A program made the position numbers and the translations under genes. Below, one piece after another: positions 33,785 through 41,661 of a stretch of 64,000 nt of DNA. The DNA is from Variovorax paradoxus (GTDB taxonomy: Bacteria > Pseudomonadota > Gammaproteobacteria > Burkholderiales > Burkholderiaceae_C). The stretch is taken from positions 303,501-367,500 of the forward strand of contig NZ_CP102931.1 of NCBI RefSeq assembly GCF_024734665.1. The letters run 5' to 3'. Below the pieces are notes generated by a model. That model was not told where the DNA came from, searched no databases, and saw only the letters and a program-made list of their open reading frames with translations. How positions within the stretch are numbered: the first letter of the stretch is position 1; every line of letters starts with the position of its first letter.

Positions 33785-36700
33785 ATGAAAGCACGCAAGA
33801 TCCAGAGCCGGGCCACACGCGCGCCCATGTTCAGCCGCAGCAGCATCGGCACGGCAGTCGCGATGGCGCTGATTGCAGCAGCCTCCGGCGCACAAGCCGC
33901 CGAGACCTCGGTCGATGCCGCCTACAACGGCACCGTCACCGGCACGCCGACGATCGACAAGCAGATCAGCAATACCGGGGCCGTCAACGCCACCATCACC
34001 AGCGCCACCGTGGGCACGACCTCCACCGGCACGCCGTCGAACCCCAACCCCGTGGCGATGAGCACCAGCGGCAACCTGGTCGGCGCGACCGCCACCGGCA
34101 ACAGCTTTGCCAACAGCATCCAGCCGGCGCCCGGCACGCCGGTGAACAACGCCGCCACGCTGGGCGTGGCGATCAACACCGGCACGATCAACAGCTCAGT
34201 GATCAGCAGCAAGCTGGCGGTGGAATCGAGCACGCTGCAGACAGGCAGCGTGGTCAACGCCGACAACACCATCTCGGCGACCACCACGCTCAACAGCGGC
34301 AGCTCGGTCGTGTCGGGCGCCGCCGCAGTCGGTGCGCTGCCGCAGGCCGGCACCTCGGTGCTGACCTACCCGGCGGGCGCACCGCTGTTCGATGCCAAGG
34401 GCAACATCGTGGTGACCTCGCTGCAGTCGGCCACGGGCGCAAGCTCCAACGCGCAGGTGCTGGGCAACACGGTCGACCTGATGCTGACGGCGAGCCCGGG
34501 CATCACGCTGACCACCGCTGCCGTGCTCGAACGCAATTCGATCTCGGCGGTGCTCAAGGCCAACAGCGCGACCAGCACGGCCGAAATCCAGTCGGGCGGC
34601 GCGCCAGCCTTCGCCGGCTCGGCGGTGGTCGCGAACCTGCAGGCGAACGGCAACGGCATCCTCGCCGTCACGCACAGCGCAACCAATGCGAGCTCGGTGA
34701 TCACGGGCCTCGTGAGCGGCGTGCCTGCCGGCGGCTCCAACGTGCTGCAGGGCTCGCTGTCGGTGCAGGGCAATGCGATCTCCAGCGCGGCCACGGGCAA
34801 CGAGGCGCTGGGCGCCACGGCCGGTGTGGCAGGCAACCGCATCCTGATCGACGACGTGACCATCGCGGGCACCGGCACGGCCGCCACCGCAGCCAACAAC
34901 AGCATCCACAACGGCGTGGGCGTGACCAGCAACGTCAACAGCGACTTGGCCATCGTCAACAGCCAGGGCAACATCGGCGTGACCACTTTCGCCCAGACCT
35001 CGGGCGCTGAGATCCGCGCCGGCGTGCAGTCGAGCAAGAACAGCCAGGTCACGCTGTCAGACAACAGCATCACGGCGGACGCCACCGGCAACACGGCGTC
35101 GAGCGCCATTGCCAGCGGCAAGAACGCGGCCTCGTTCACCGGCACTGCTGCGGTGTCGAATCAGCAGGCCAATTCCGCGGCGGCGGCGACGGCGTTCCTG
35201 TTCCCGTCGGTCATCTCGGCGCAGACGGGCGAGTCGCCCGGCACGGGGCAGACCAGCGGCAGCTCGGTCACCGTGTCCGGCAACACGTCGGCGGCCACCG
35301 CACAAGGCAACCAGATCACGCAGAGCCTGGCGATTCAGGCGGCCACGGTGGCATTGGGCAACGGCAACGCCGTGCTCACGGGCGGCACGAACTCCGACGG
35401 GCGCGTGTCCGCCAGCGGCGCAGCGACGCTCACCAACCTGCAGGGCAACTACAACGGCAGCGGCCCCGCGGCGCTCAACTTCGGCTCGCAGATTCTGCTG
35501 ACCGCCAGCGGTGGCGGCGCACCGGTCGCGAACAACACGCTGGCGCTGACCGACAACCGGCAGGAAGCCGTGGCGGTCGGCAGCGGGGCCACCAACACGC
35601 TCACGCTCACCGGCAACTCGGTCGGCACGGGCGCGGGCATCGCGAGCGTGCAGATGTCCGATGCAACCTCTGGTGCTGGCGCGGCGTTGTTCAATCCCGA
35701 AGCGCGCATCGCGGTGAACGGCAACGTCACCGGCGGCTCGGTCGCGCTCACCGACAACCTGCAGCGCGCCATTGCCTACGGCAATTCGGCGTCGAACACG
35801 CTGGGCGTGAGCGCGGGCAACCTGGCCGCGGCGCCAGGCCCGTTCCTGGGCACGCCGGCCTCGACCGTCACGGTCGATGTACTCAGCGGACTGCCGTTCA
35901 GCAACGCGGCCGGCGCCCTGCCGACGGTGACTGCGGCCTACGGCATCCTGAACGACCAGTCGGTGCAGGGGAACATCGGCAGCTCGGCCACCGGCCCCAA
36001 CACTTTCTCGGCGACCGTCAGCGGCAATGTCTCGGCCGCCAGCGTCGCGAACAGCGACAACGCCTTTGTCGCAGCCACCTACGGCAACGACGCGGCCAGC
36101 GGCGTGACGCTGGGCCTGAACAACGTGAGTGGCTCGAATGCCTCGATTGCCAACGTCACCAACACGCAGGCGGTGGCGGGCGCGGGCACGGTCATCGACG
36201 CCACGGCGGCAGGCGGCATCGTGGCGCGCACCACGGTCACGGGCACGCTGAGCAACGGATCGGTGTCCAGCTCGGACAACGCGGCGCAGGCGCTGGCCTA
36301 CGGCAGCCGCGCCACCGGCAACACGGTGAAGGTGACGGGCAACAACATCGACACCTCGGGCCTCTCGCTGGCGGGTGCGACGCTGACGGGCAACGTGCTC
36401 GCCACCACCGCCGCCTTCAGTGTGCAGAACGCGCAGTCGGGCCAGGGCACGGTGTCGGCGCAACGCAGCGGCGGGCCTGAAGTGCAGACCACCGTCACCG
36501 GCGCCATCAGCAACTCGAAGGTGGACGCCAGCGGCAACACCACGCTGGCCGGCGCGACCAGCAACAGCGCCGTCAACGGCGTGAGCGTGGATGCGGTCGG
36601 CGTCTCGACCACTACCGCGGTGCAGAACCTTCAGCTCACCAGCGCCGCGGTCAGTTCGCTGACCGGGCAGGAAGGTGCGCTGCTCAACAACAAGGACGGC

Positions 36701-39112
36701 GTGCAAGTGGTGCTGGGCGGCGCAAGCATCCAGAACTCGCAGGTCACTGTGGACGGCAACGCCGCCGGCGGCTCGGCCACGGGCAACGCCGCCGTCAATC
36801 GCATCGACGTGAAGGGCAACACCATCGCCGTGGGCGACGGCTTGCCGCTTGCCGGCGCGACCAGCCTCGCGGGCCTGGCAGGTGCGGTCGGCGACCATGC
36901 GCTGTCGAGCATCCAGCTGGTGACGAGCCCGACGATCTCTTCCAAGGTGGCGGCCGCATTCGGTATCGACACGGCGGTCGGCGCGGTGGTCTCCGGCTCG
37001 ACGCTGAGTGCCTCCGGCAACACGCAGAGCGCGAAGGCCGTGGCCAACACGGGCAGCAACGCCATCGCGCTCGCGGCCACCGATGTGTCGGCCCGCTCGG
37101 CGCTGCTGTCTGCACAGGGCAGCACGGCGGCGGTGGAGTCGCGCTCGTTCATGCAGGCCTTTGCGCCGGCCTCGGTGACGGGCGCGTCGGTGAAGCTTTC
37201 GAACAACAGCAACTCGGCGCTGAGCGTGATCAATGACGTGGACAACAAGGTCGCCGTTGCGGGTGGCTCGTCCGTCGCGTCTTTCGTGCCCGCGATCATT
37301 CTCCAGGGTGCGCTGCCAGGCAACACCGCCGCGGTGGGCGACCAGGTGCTGGTGAACCGCCAGTCGGCCGGAACCTCGGCCACCAGCACCGCCGACACCG
37401 CGATCTACAACGAAGACAGCCTGGTGCCCGCCAACGCAGGCCTGGTCAACAGCAGCTTCACCGCCTCGGGCAACACGACGTCCTCGGAAGCTGCGGCCAA
37501 CCGCGCGACGAACGCGGCCTCGCTGACCGGCGGCGCATCGCAGTCGGCCAAGACCGCGGTGCTGAATGCGCAGGACAGCAACGCGACCGTGGCAGCCAAC
37601 GCCAACAACGTGACGAAGCTCACGCTGACCGGCCCCAACGCGCTCACCGGCAGCAGCGCCACGCTCGACGGCAACAGCACCAGCGCAGCCGCCACCGGCA
37701 GCGCCGCGACCAACAGCATCGACGTGAAGAGCAGCGCCATTGCCGGCAGCACGCCGTTGCCGGCCGTGGCCGCAGCCGGCCCGGCGCTGTTGGTGGCAGT
37801 GACGGCAGACCACGCACTGGCCAACGTGCAGATGGGCACCGGGACCGTGTCGGCCACCGCGACGGGCATCGTGGGCATCGACACGGCACCGGCATCCATC
37901 GTCGGCACCTCGACGCTGGGCGTGACGAACAACAGCCAGAGCGCGAAGGCCGTGGCCAACACGGCGCTCAACAGCGTGACGCTGGCGGGCTCGAACGTGG
38001 GAGCGCGCTCGGCGCTGCAGTCGACGCAGTCGGGCACCGCCGCGGTGACGGCAACGTCCACGCAGGAGCTGTTCGCGCCGGCCGCGTCCACCGCATCGAC
38101 GGTGCGCCTCTCGGGCAACAGCAACACGGCGCTGGGCGTGATGAACGACGCGACCAACACGCTGAGCGTGAGCGCGGTCAACACCCTGCCGCTGGGCTCC
38201 ACGGGTTCTGCCACGCTGAACGAGACCGGCAGCGCCGACAACGTGGTGGCCACCGGCGACCACGTGCTGTCGAACCGCCAGTCGGCCGCATCGACGGTCA
38301 GCAGCACGGCCAGCACGTCGATCCACAACGACGACAACGCCGCACCCACGCCTGGGCTGATCAACGGCGCGCTCACCATCTCGGGTAACAGCACCTTCGC
38401 AGAGGCTTCGGCCAACCGCGCGACCAACACTGCCACGGTGGCGAGCAGCGCGACGCAGGGCGCCAGCGTCGGCATCGTGAACGTGCAGGGCAGCACGGCC
38501 GGCGTGACCGCGACGGCCAGCACGGTGGCGAATGCGACGCTGACGGGTGCGGTGCCGCTCAACGGCAGCAGCATCTCGCTCGACGGCAACACCACCGCCG
38601 CCCTGGCGCGTGGCAATGCGGCGACCAACGTGCTCGAATCCAGCGGTGGCAGCAGCTACGGCGGCGCGGCCACGGTGGGTTCGTCGAGCCTGGTCGGCAC
38701 GCCGCTGGCGCTCAACGTCGGTGCGAGCGCAGCGATCCTCAACAGCCAGAACAACTCGGGTGCGGTGTCGGCCACGAGCGTGGGTACGAGCTACCAGGTG
38801 GCGCTCAACAGCACCGGCGCTGGCGTGTCGAACGGCACGGTCGGTGTCACGGGCAACACACTGGCGGCGCAGGCCGTCGGCAACAGCGCGACCAACCGCC
38901 TGACGCAGACGGCGCTGAACACCGGCGCCCCGAGCGCGGCCATCGGCAACTACCAGGTCAACACCGGTGCGGTGACGGCCACGGTGACGAGCGTGAACTT
39001 CGGGGTCGGCGTCTCGGGCGCGGTGGGCAACAGCACGCTGCGCACCACGGGCAACCAGATCACGGCGTCTGCGACGGGCAACTCGGCGGTGTCGGCGATT
39101 ACCTCGCGCTGA
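33785..39112 (+). CDS. Giant repetitive surface adhesin (beta-strand repeats)
   Basis: A 1,775-residue exported protein. A GAGGAG site precedes the ATG at 33785, and an extended signal peptide (residues ~1-38, SRSSIGTAVAMALIAAASG, then AQAAETS) is seen. The rest is low in aromatic residues and Cys-free over long stretches, with Ala/Gly/Asn/Ser/Thr repeats such as SGNT, TGNAA and LTGNS every 30-50 residues, as in parallel beta-helix or amyloid-like adhesins. A 304-305 residue segment is duplicated in tandem (see repeat). No transporter, cohesin or sortase domain is seen. It lies 73 bases after the CsgG-like pore gene, and I infer export through it. HfaD-like is possible but it is far larger. 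Confidence 0.75.
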   Translation: MKARKIQSRATRAPMFSRSSIGTAVAMALIAAASGAQAAETSVDAAYNGTVTGTPTIDKQISNTGAVNATITSATVGTTSTGTPSNPNPVAMSTSGNLVGATATGNSFANSIQPAPGTPVNNAATLGVAINTGTINSSVISSKLAVESSTLQTGSVVNADNTISATTTLNSGSSVVSGAAAVGALPQAGTSVLTYPAGAPLFDAKGNIVVTSLQSATGASSNAQVLGNTVDLMLTASPGITLTTAAVLERNSISAVLKANSATSTAEIQSGGAPAFAGSAVVANLQANGNGILAVTHSATNASSVITGLVSGVPAGGSNVLQGSLSVQGNAISSAATGNEALGATAGVAGNRILIDDVTIAGTGTAATAANNSIHNGVGVTSNVNSDLAIVNSQGNIGVTTFAQTSGAEIRAGVQSSKNSQVTLSDNSITADATGNTASSAIASGKNAASFTGTAAVSNQQANSAAAATAFLFPSVISAQTGESPGTGQTSGSSVTVSGNTSAATAQGNQITQSLAIQAATVALGNGNAVLTGGTNSDGRVSASGAATLTNLQGNYNGSGPAALNFGSQILLTASGGGAPVANNTLALTDNRQEAVAVGSGATNTLTLTGNSVGTGAGIASVQMSDATSGAGAALFNPEARIAVNGNVTGGSVALTDNLQRAIAYGNSASNTLGVSAGNLAAAPGPFLGTPASTVTVDVLSGLPFSNAAGALPTVTAAYGILNDQSVQGNIGSSATGPNTFSATVSGNVSAASVANSDNAFVAATYGNDAASGVTLGLNNVSGSNASIANVTNTQAVAGAGTVIDATAAGGIVARTTVTGTLSNGSVSSSDNAAQALAYGSRATGNTVKVTGNNIDTSGLSLAGATLTGNVLATTAAFSVQNAQSGQGTVSAQRSGGPEVQTTVTGAISNSKVDASGNTTLAGATSNSAVNGVSVDAVGVSTTTAVQNLQLTSAAVSSLTGQEGALLNNKDGVQVVLGGASIQNSQVTVDGNAAGGSATGNAAVNRIDVKGNTIAVGDGLPLAGATSLAGLAGAVGDHALSSIQLVTSPTISSKVAAAFGIDTAVGAVVSGSTLSASGNTQSAKAVANTGSNAIALAATDVSARSALLSAQGSTAAVESRSFMQAFAPASVTGASVKLSNNSNSALSVINDVDNKVAVAGGSSVASFVPAIILQGALPGNTAAVGDQVLVNRQSAGTSATSTADTAIYNEDSLVPANAGLVNSSFTASGNTTSSEAAANRATNAASLTGGASQSAKTAVLNAQDSNATVAANANNVTKLTLTGPNALTGSSATLDGNSTSAAATGSAATNSIDVKSSAIAGSTPLPAVAAAGPALLVAVTADHALANVQMGTGTVSATATGIVGIDTAPASIVGTSTLGVTNNSQSAKAVANTALNSVTLAGSNVGARSALQSTQSGTAAVTATSTQELFAPAASTASTVRLSGNSNTALGVMNDATNTLSVSAVNTLPLGSTGSATLNETGSADNVVATGDHVLSNRQSAASTVSSTASTSIHNDDNAAPTPGLINGALTISGNSTFAEASANRATNTATVASSATQGASVGIVNVQGSTAGVTATASTVANATLTGAVPLNGSSISLDGNTTAALARGNAATNVLESSGGSSYGGAATVGSSSLVGTPLALNVGASAAILNSQNNSGAVSATSVGTSYQVALNSTGAGVSNGTVGVTGNTLAAQAVGNSATNRLTQTALNTGAPSAAIGNYQVNTGAVTATVTSVNFGVGVSGAVGNSTLRTTGNQITASATGNSAVSAITSR
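36782..38598 (+). repeat. Tandem ~912-base duplication inside the adhesin gene
   Basis: Two copies of a ~304-residue unit follow one another. Landmarks appear in the same order: NRIDVK / NSIDVK, DHALSSIQ / DHALANVQ, GIDTAVG / GIDTAPA, QSAKAVANT in both, RSALLSAQGSTAAV / RSALQSTQSGTAAV, and VNRQSA / SNRQSA. Anchors are 912-915 bases apart. The copies have drifted, so the event is not recent. Confidence 0.75.
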
Positions 39113-39134
39113 GCTGCCGTGTACTGAAAGAAAA

Positions 39135-39165
39135 AGCCGCGGGCCTTCGGGCTCGCGGCTTTTTT
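39135..39165 (+). terminator. Rho-independent terminator after the adhesin gene
   Basis: An 11-pair stem (AGCCGCGGGCC with GGGCTCGCGGCT; one G-T pair) closes a TTCG tetraloop at 39146-39149 and is followed by six T. Confidence 0.92.
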
Positions 39166-39181
39166 CTTGTCGATGGGGCGC

Positions 39182-40051
39182 TCAGGCTTTCGGTTGGGGT
39201 CTTGCCTGCCGCTTGAACTCTGCGCAGTAGTCTTTTTCGGGCAGGGGCGGTGTCCGCCATGTGCGGTCGTAGTCGCCCGCCACCGCTTCGGGCGAAGGAG
39301 CAGCCGGCGCGGCCATCAGCCGCACCGTGGCGACCTTGACGTCGTCGGGCAGGTGCTGCGGCACGCCGAGCGTGCGCACGGCGTGGCCGGCTCCGGCGAT
39401 CAGCAGCACGGTCTGGCCCGGTCGCCGCGCCTTGACGATGGCCTGCGCCATCGCGCGGTCGCGGCCCACCTGGATGCGCGTCATCGGGACGATCTGCGAC
39501 TCGGGGAGCATCCTGCAGTGCCCATCGCGTACGGCGTCCTGCTGCGCGGTGTAGGCCTCGCCGTTGAGCTGCACGTCGAGCGAGACATCGGCCATGGCGT
39601 CTTTCATGCGGGCGCGTGGCAGGTTGGCGCCGACCACGGGCACGCCCGCGCGCACGGCGGCCATTACCGCGGGGCCGTAGCTGGCCCAGGGCCAGGCCTT
39701 GTCGCTCCAGTCGAGGGCGGCCTGCACCTGCGCTTCGGTGGCGGTGGGGGCGACATGCGCGGTGCTGCGGCCTTCCTCCGCCATCTCCAGCGCCAGCGCG
39801 GCGAGATTGCCGCGAGCGACCAGCGCCTCGACGGCCTCGCGTTCGATGACATGGTGTTCGGGCGCATCGTGCTGCTCGCCGAGCAGCAGGGCATCGACCG
39901 GCTGAAGCGCCGCGACACGGCGCGCGATGGGGGCGTCGGGCGCATCGGCGCCGGAAGAAGACAGCGCCGAGCAACCCGTGAACGCCGTGACGGCGAGCAG
40001 AGGGAACAGCAGGAATCGGGAGGCCCGGGTGGGCCAGTTTGGAGGAGGCAT
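39182..40051 (-). CDS. ChaN-family (DUF399) lipoprotein
   Basis: A 289-residue protein with a lipoprotein signal ending at TAFTGC (Cys27). Family features include DALLLGEQHDAPEHHVIE (two His near a Glu), LALEMAEEGRSTAHV and GAGHAVRTLGVPQHL. ChaN proteins are outer-membrane-linked, heme-binding lipoproteins tied to iron uptake. The start at 40051 follows a strong purine-rich stretch on the minus strand. It converges on the adhesin operon and diverges from the pilus operon. No receptor or hemophore gene is next to it. Confidence 0.8.
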   Translation of the reverse strand: MPPPNWPTRASRFLLFPLLAVTAFTGCSALSSSGADAPDAPIARRVAALQPVDALLLGEQHDAPEHHVIEREAVEALVARGNLAALALEMAEEGRSTAHVAPTATEAQVQAALDWSDKAWPWASYGPAVMAAVRAGVPVVGANLPRARMKDAMADVSLDVQLNGEAYTAQQDAVRDGHCRMLPESQIVPMTRIQVGRDRAMAQAIVKARRPGQTVLLIAGAGHAVRTLGVPQHLPDDVKVATVRLMAAPAAPSPEAVAGDYDRTWRTPPLPEKDYCAEFKRQARPQPKA

Positions 40052-40250
40052 CGCGCGATCGTATGCCCTGGGCACGCGCACGCGGTGCCGTCCATTTCCC
40101 CCTGTGCCTGTCGTCCGTGCCCTCCCGCTTTTTTCGTTCGCGCGCTGGCCAGGCAACCGCCGCCGAAGTTCCGGTGGATTTACCGCTGAACACCTCTGAA
40201 ACCTTTATCTGACAGCCTGCTAATTTTTTACCAAGTCTTTGGGTTTACTC

Positions 40251-40321
40251 GGCCCGTCGCGAAAAGTCATACCAAAGACCACATGTGACTCGCGATACGG
40301 GCCGGATATCCATCTATCCGG
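40251..40321 (+). promoter_or_regulatory. Structured leader of the pilus operon
   Basis: GGCCCGT, CGCG and AGTCA (from 40251) pair in order with TGACT, CGCG and ACGGGCC (to 40303), giving about 16 pairs with A-rich bulges and a 16-base loop. A second hairpin, CCGGATA with TATCCGG (40302-40321), shares two bases with the first, so full formation of both may be exclusive. It ends 31 bases before the pilin start. The rest of 40052-40352 holds no gene. No known riboswitch motif was recognised. Confidence 0.45.
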
Positions 40322-40352
40322 AGGTTCAATTTCCGACACTTACGGGGTAGAT

Positions 40353-40862
40353 ATGAATAACTTGAGACTCGGTGGCGCCATTGCCACTGCCCTGGTGGCG
40401 CTTGCCGTGCTGCCGCTCCAGTCCGCGCACGCCACGACGGCCACCACGACCTTCAAGGTGACGGCCACGGTGCTCAGTTCCTGCGCCATGGCCACGCCCG
40501 ACACGCTCGCGTTCGGAAGCTTCACCCCGGGCACTGCGCTCACCGGCGCGACCTCGTTCACCGTGCAGTGCACCTACGGCACCACCTACTCGCTGGGCAT
40601 GAGCGCAGGCACCAGCGGCTCGGTGACGGCCCGGACCATGACGAGCGCCACGGCGACGAGTGGCTACAACAGCCTGTCGTACGGTCTCTACAAAGATTCC
40701 TCGTATGCGACCAACTGGAGCAACAGCACGACGGGGTCGGACTACACCGGCACAGGTTCGGCCGTGACCCATACGGTCTACGGCAAGGTCCCGGCCGCCC
40801 AGTACGCCGTGGCGCCCGCAACGGACTACACCGACACGATCACCCTGACGCTCACCTACTGA
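40353..40862 (+). CDS. Spore coat U (SCPU) domain pilin, archaic chaperone-usher type
   Basis: A 169-residue exported protein. The signal peptide (GAIATALVALAVLPLQSAHA) is followed by a beta-rich SCPU domain: FKVTATVLSSCAMATP with one conserved Cys, then FTVQCTYGTTYSLGMSAG and a C-terminal YTDTITLTLTY donor-type strand. This is the pattern of CsuA/B-type major subunits of archaic pili used for surface attachment. It is first in a four-gene operon, 13 bases before the chaperone. Confidence 0.88.
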   Translation: MNNLRLGGAIATALVALAVLPLQSAHATTATTTFKVTATVLSSCAMATPDTLAFGSFTPGTALTGATSFTVQCTYGTTYSLGMSAGTSGSVTARTMTSATATSGYNSLSYGLYKDSSYATNWSNSTTGSDYTGTGSAVTHTVYGKVPAAQYAVAPATDYTDTITLTLTY

Positions 40863-40875
40863 GCGTTCACGGTCC

Positions 40876-41661
40876 ATGTCCCTCGATTGGGCTAAGCGCC
40901 AGCTCCTGCCGCGCGCGGCGATCATCCTCGGTTCGGCGGCGGCGATGGCCGTCTCGGCCGTTCCTGTCGACGTTCGGGCCGCGAGCATCCAGATCGCTCC
41001 GGTCCGAGTCGTGCTGCAGCCCAACCGGCCGGTTGCTTCGCTGGTCGTGACCAACGACGGTGCCAGCGAGATCTCGATGCAGGCCGAGGTCATGAGCTGG
41101 GCGCAGAAGGATCAGCAGGATGTCTATGCGCCTACGCGTGAGGTGCTGGTCAACCCGGCCATCTTCCGGATTCCGGCCAATGGCCGGCAGATCGTGCGCC
41201 TCGGCCTGCAGGTGCCTGCGCTGGCCGACGAGCGCAGCTACCGCATCTTCCTGAGGCAGTTGCCGCGCGACAAGACGCTGCCAACGGGGACCGAGGGGGC
41301 GGGCGCTGAATTGCAGACGCTGCTGCAACTGGTCTTGCCGATCTTCGTGCCTCCTTCGTCCCCTGCGGGAGCGCCTTCGGTCGCGTGGCATCTGGGCGCG
41401 TCGGCGCTGACCATCGACAACCTGGGGCGCGAGCACATCCAGATCACGCAAGTCACCGTGCGCCATGCGGATGGCAGCGAGCTCTTGCGCCAGCGGATGT
41501 CGGTCTATGTGCTGCCGCAGCAAAGCGCCAGGCTGCCGGTCCTGCTGCCTTCGCTGCCGCCGGGCGCCAGACTCCAGTTCGAGGCGCAGGCGGACTCCGA
41601 AGTACCGCTCTCTCCCGTCTTCCTGCAAGTCCCCGGTGCGACGGCTGCAGCGGCTCAGTAG
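40876..41661 (+). CDS. Periplasmic pilus chaperone (PapD-like, Csu type)
   Basis: A 261-residue chaperone with an N-terminal hydrophobic export signal (AIILGSAAAMAVSAVPV) and two Ig-like domains. Features: ASIQIAPVRVVLQPNRPVAS, RIPANGRQIVRLGLQVP, and ERSYRIFLRQLP with the conserved Arg/Lys region that anchors subunit ends. It folds the SCPU subunits and hands them to the usher. The usher start overlaps this gene's end. Confidence 0.9.
   Translation: MSLDWAKRQLLPRAAIILGSAAAMAVSAVPVDVRAASIQIAPVRVVLQPNRPVASLVVTNDGASEISMQAEVMSWAQKDQQDVYAPTREVLVNPAIFRIPANGRQIVRLGLQVPALADERSYRIFLRQLPRDKTLPTGTEGAGAELQTLLQLVLPIFVPPSSPAGAPSVAWHLGASALTIDNLGREHIQITQVTVRHADGSELLRQRMSVYVLPQQSARLPVLLPSLPPGARLQFEAQADSEVPLSPVFLQVPGATAAAAQ

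Noticed and set aside
35057..38326. A 1,089-residue minus-strand open frame opposite the adhesin
   Set aside because: Arises from the repetitive GC-rich adhesin sequence read backwards; Arg/Gly/His-rich with no start signal.
36782..38598. CRISPR-like array in the adhesin region
   Set aside because: The repetition is in codons of one open frame with unequal unit length, not short identical repeats with unique spacers.
40251..40321. Known c-di-GMP-I riboswitch ahead of the pilus operon
   Set aside because: The GCAAACC and GACGCAAAGCC-type conserved blocks are missing, so I only report an unassigned structured leader.
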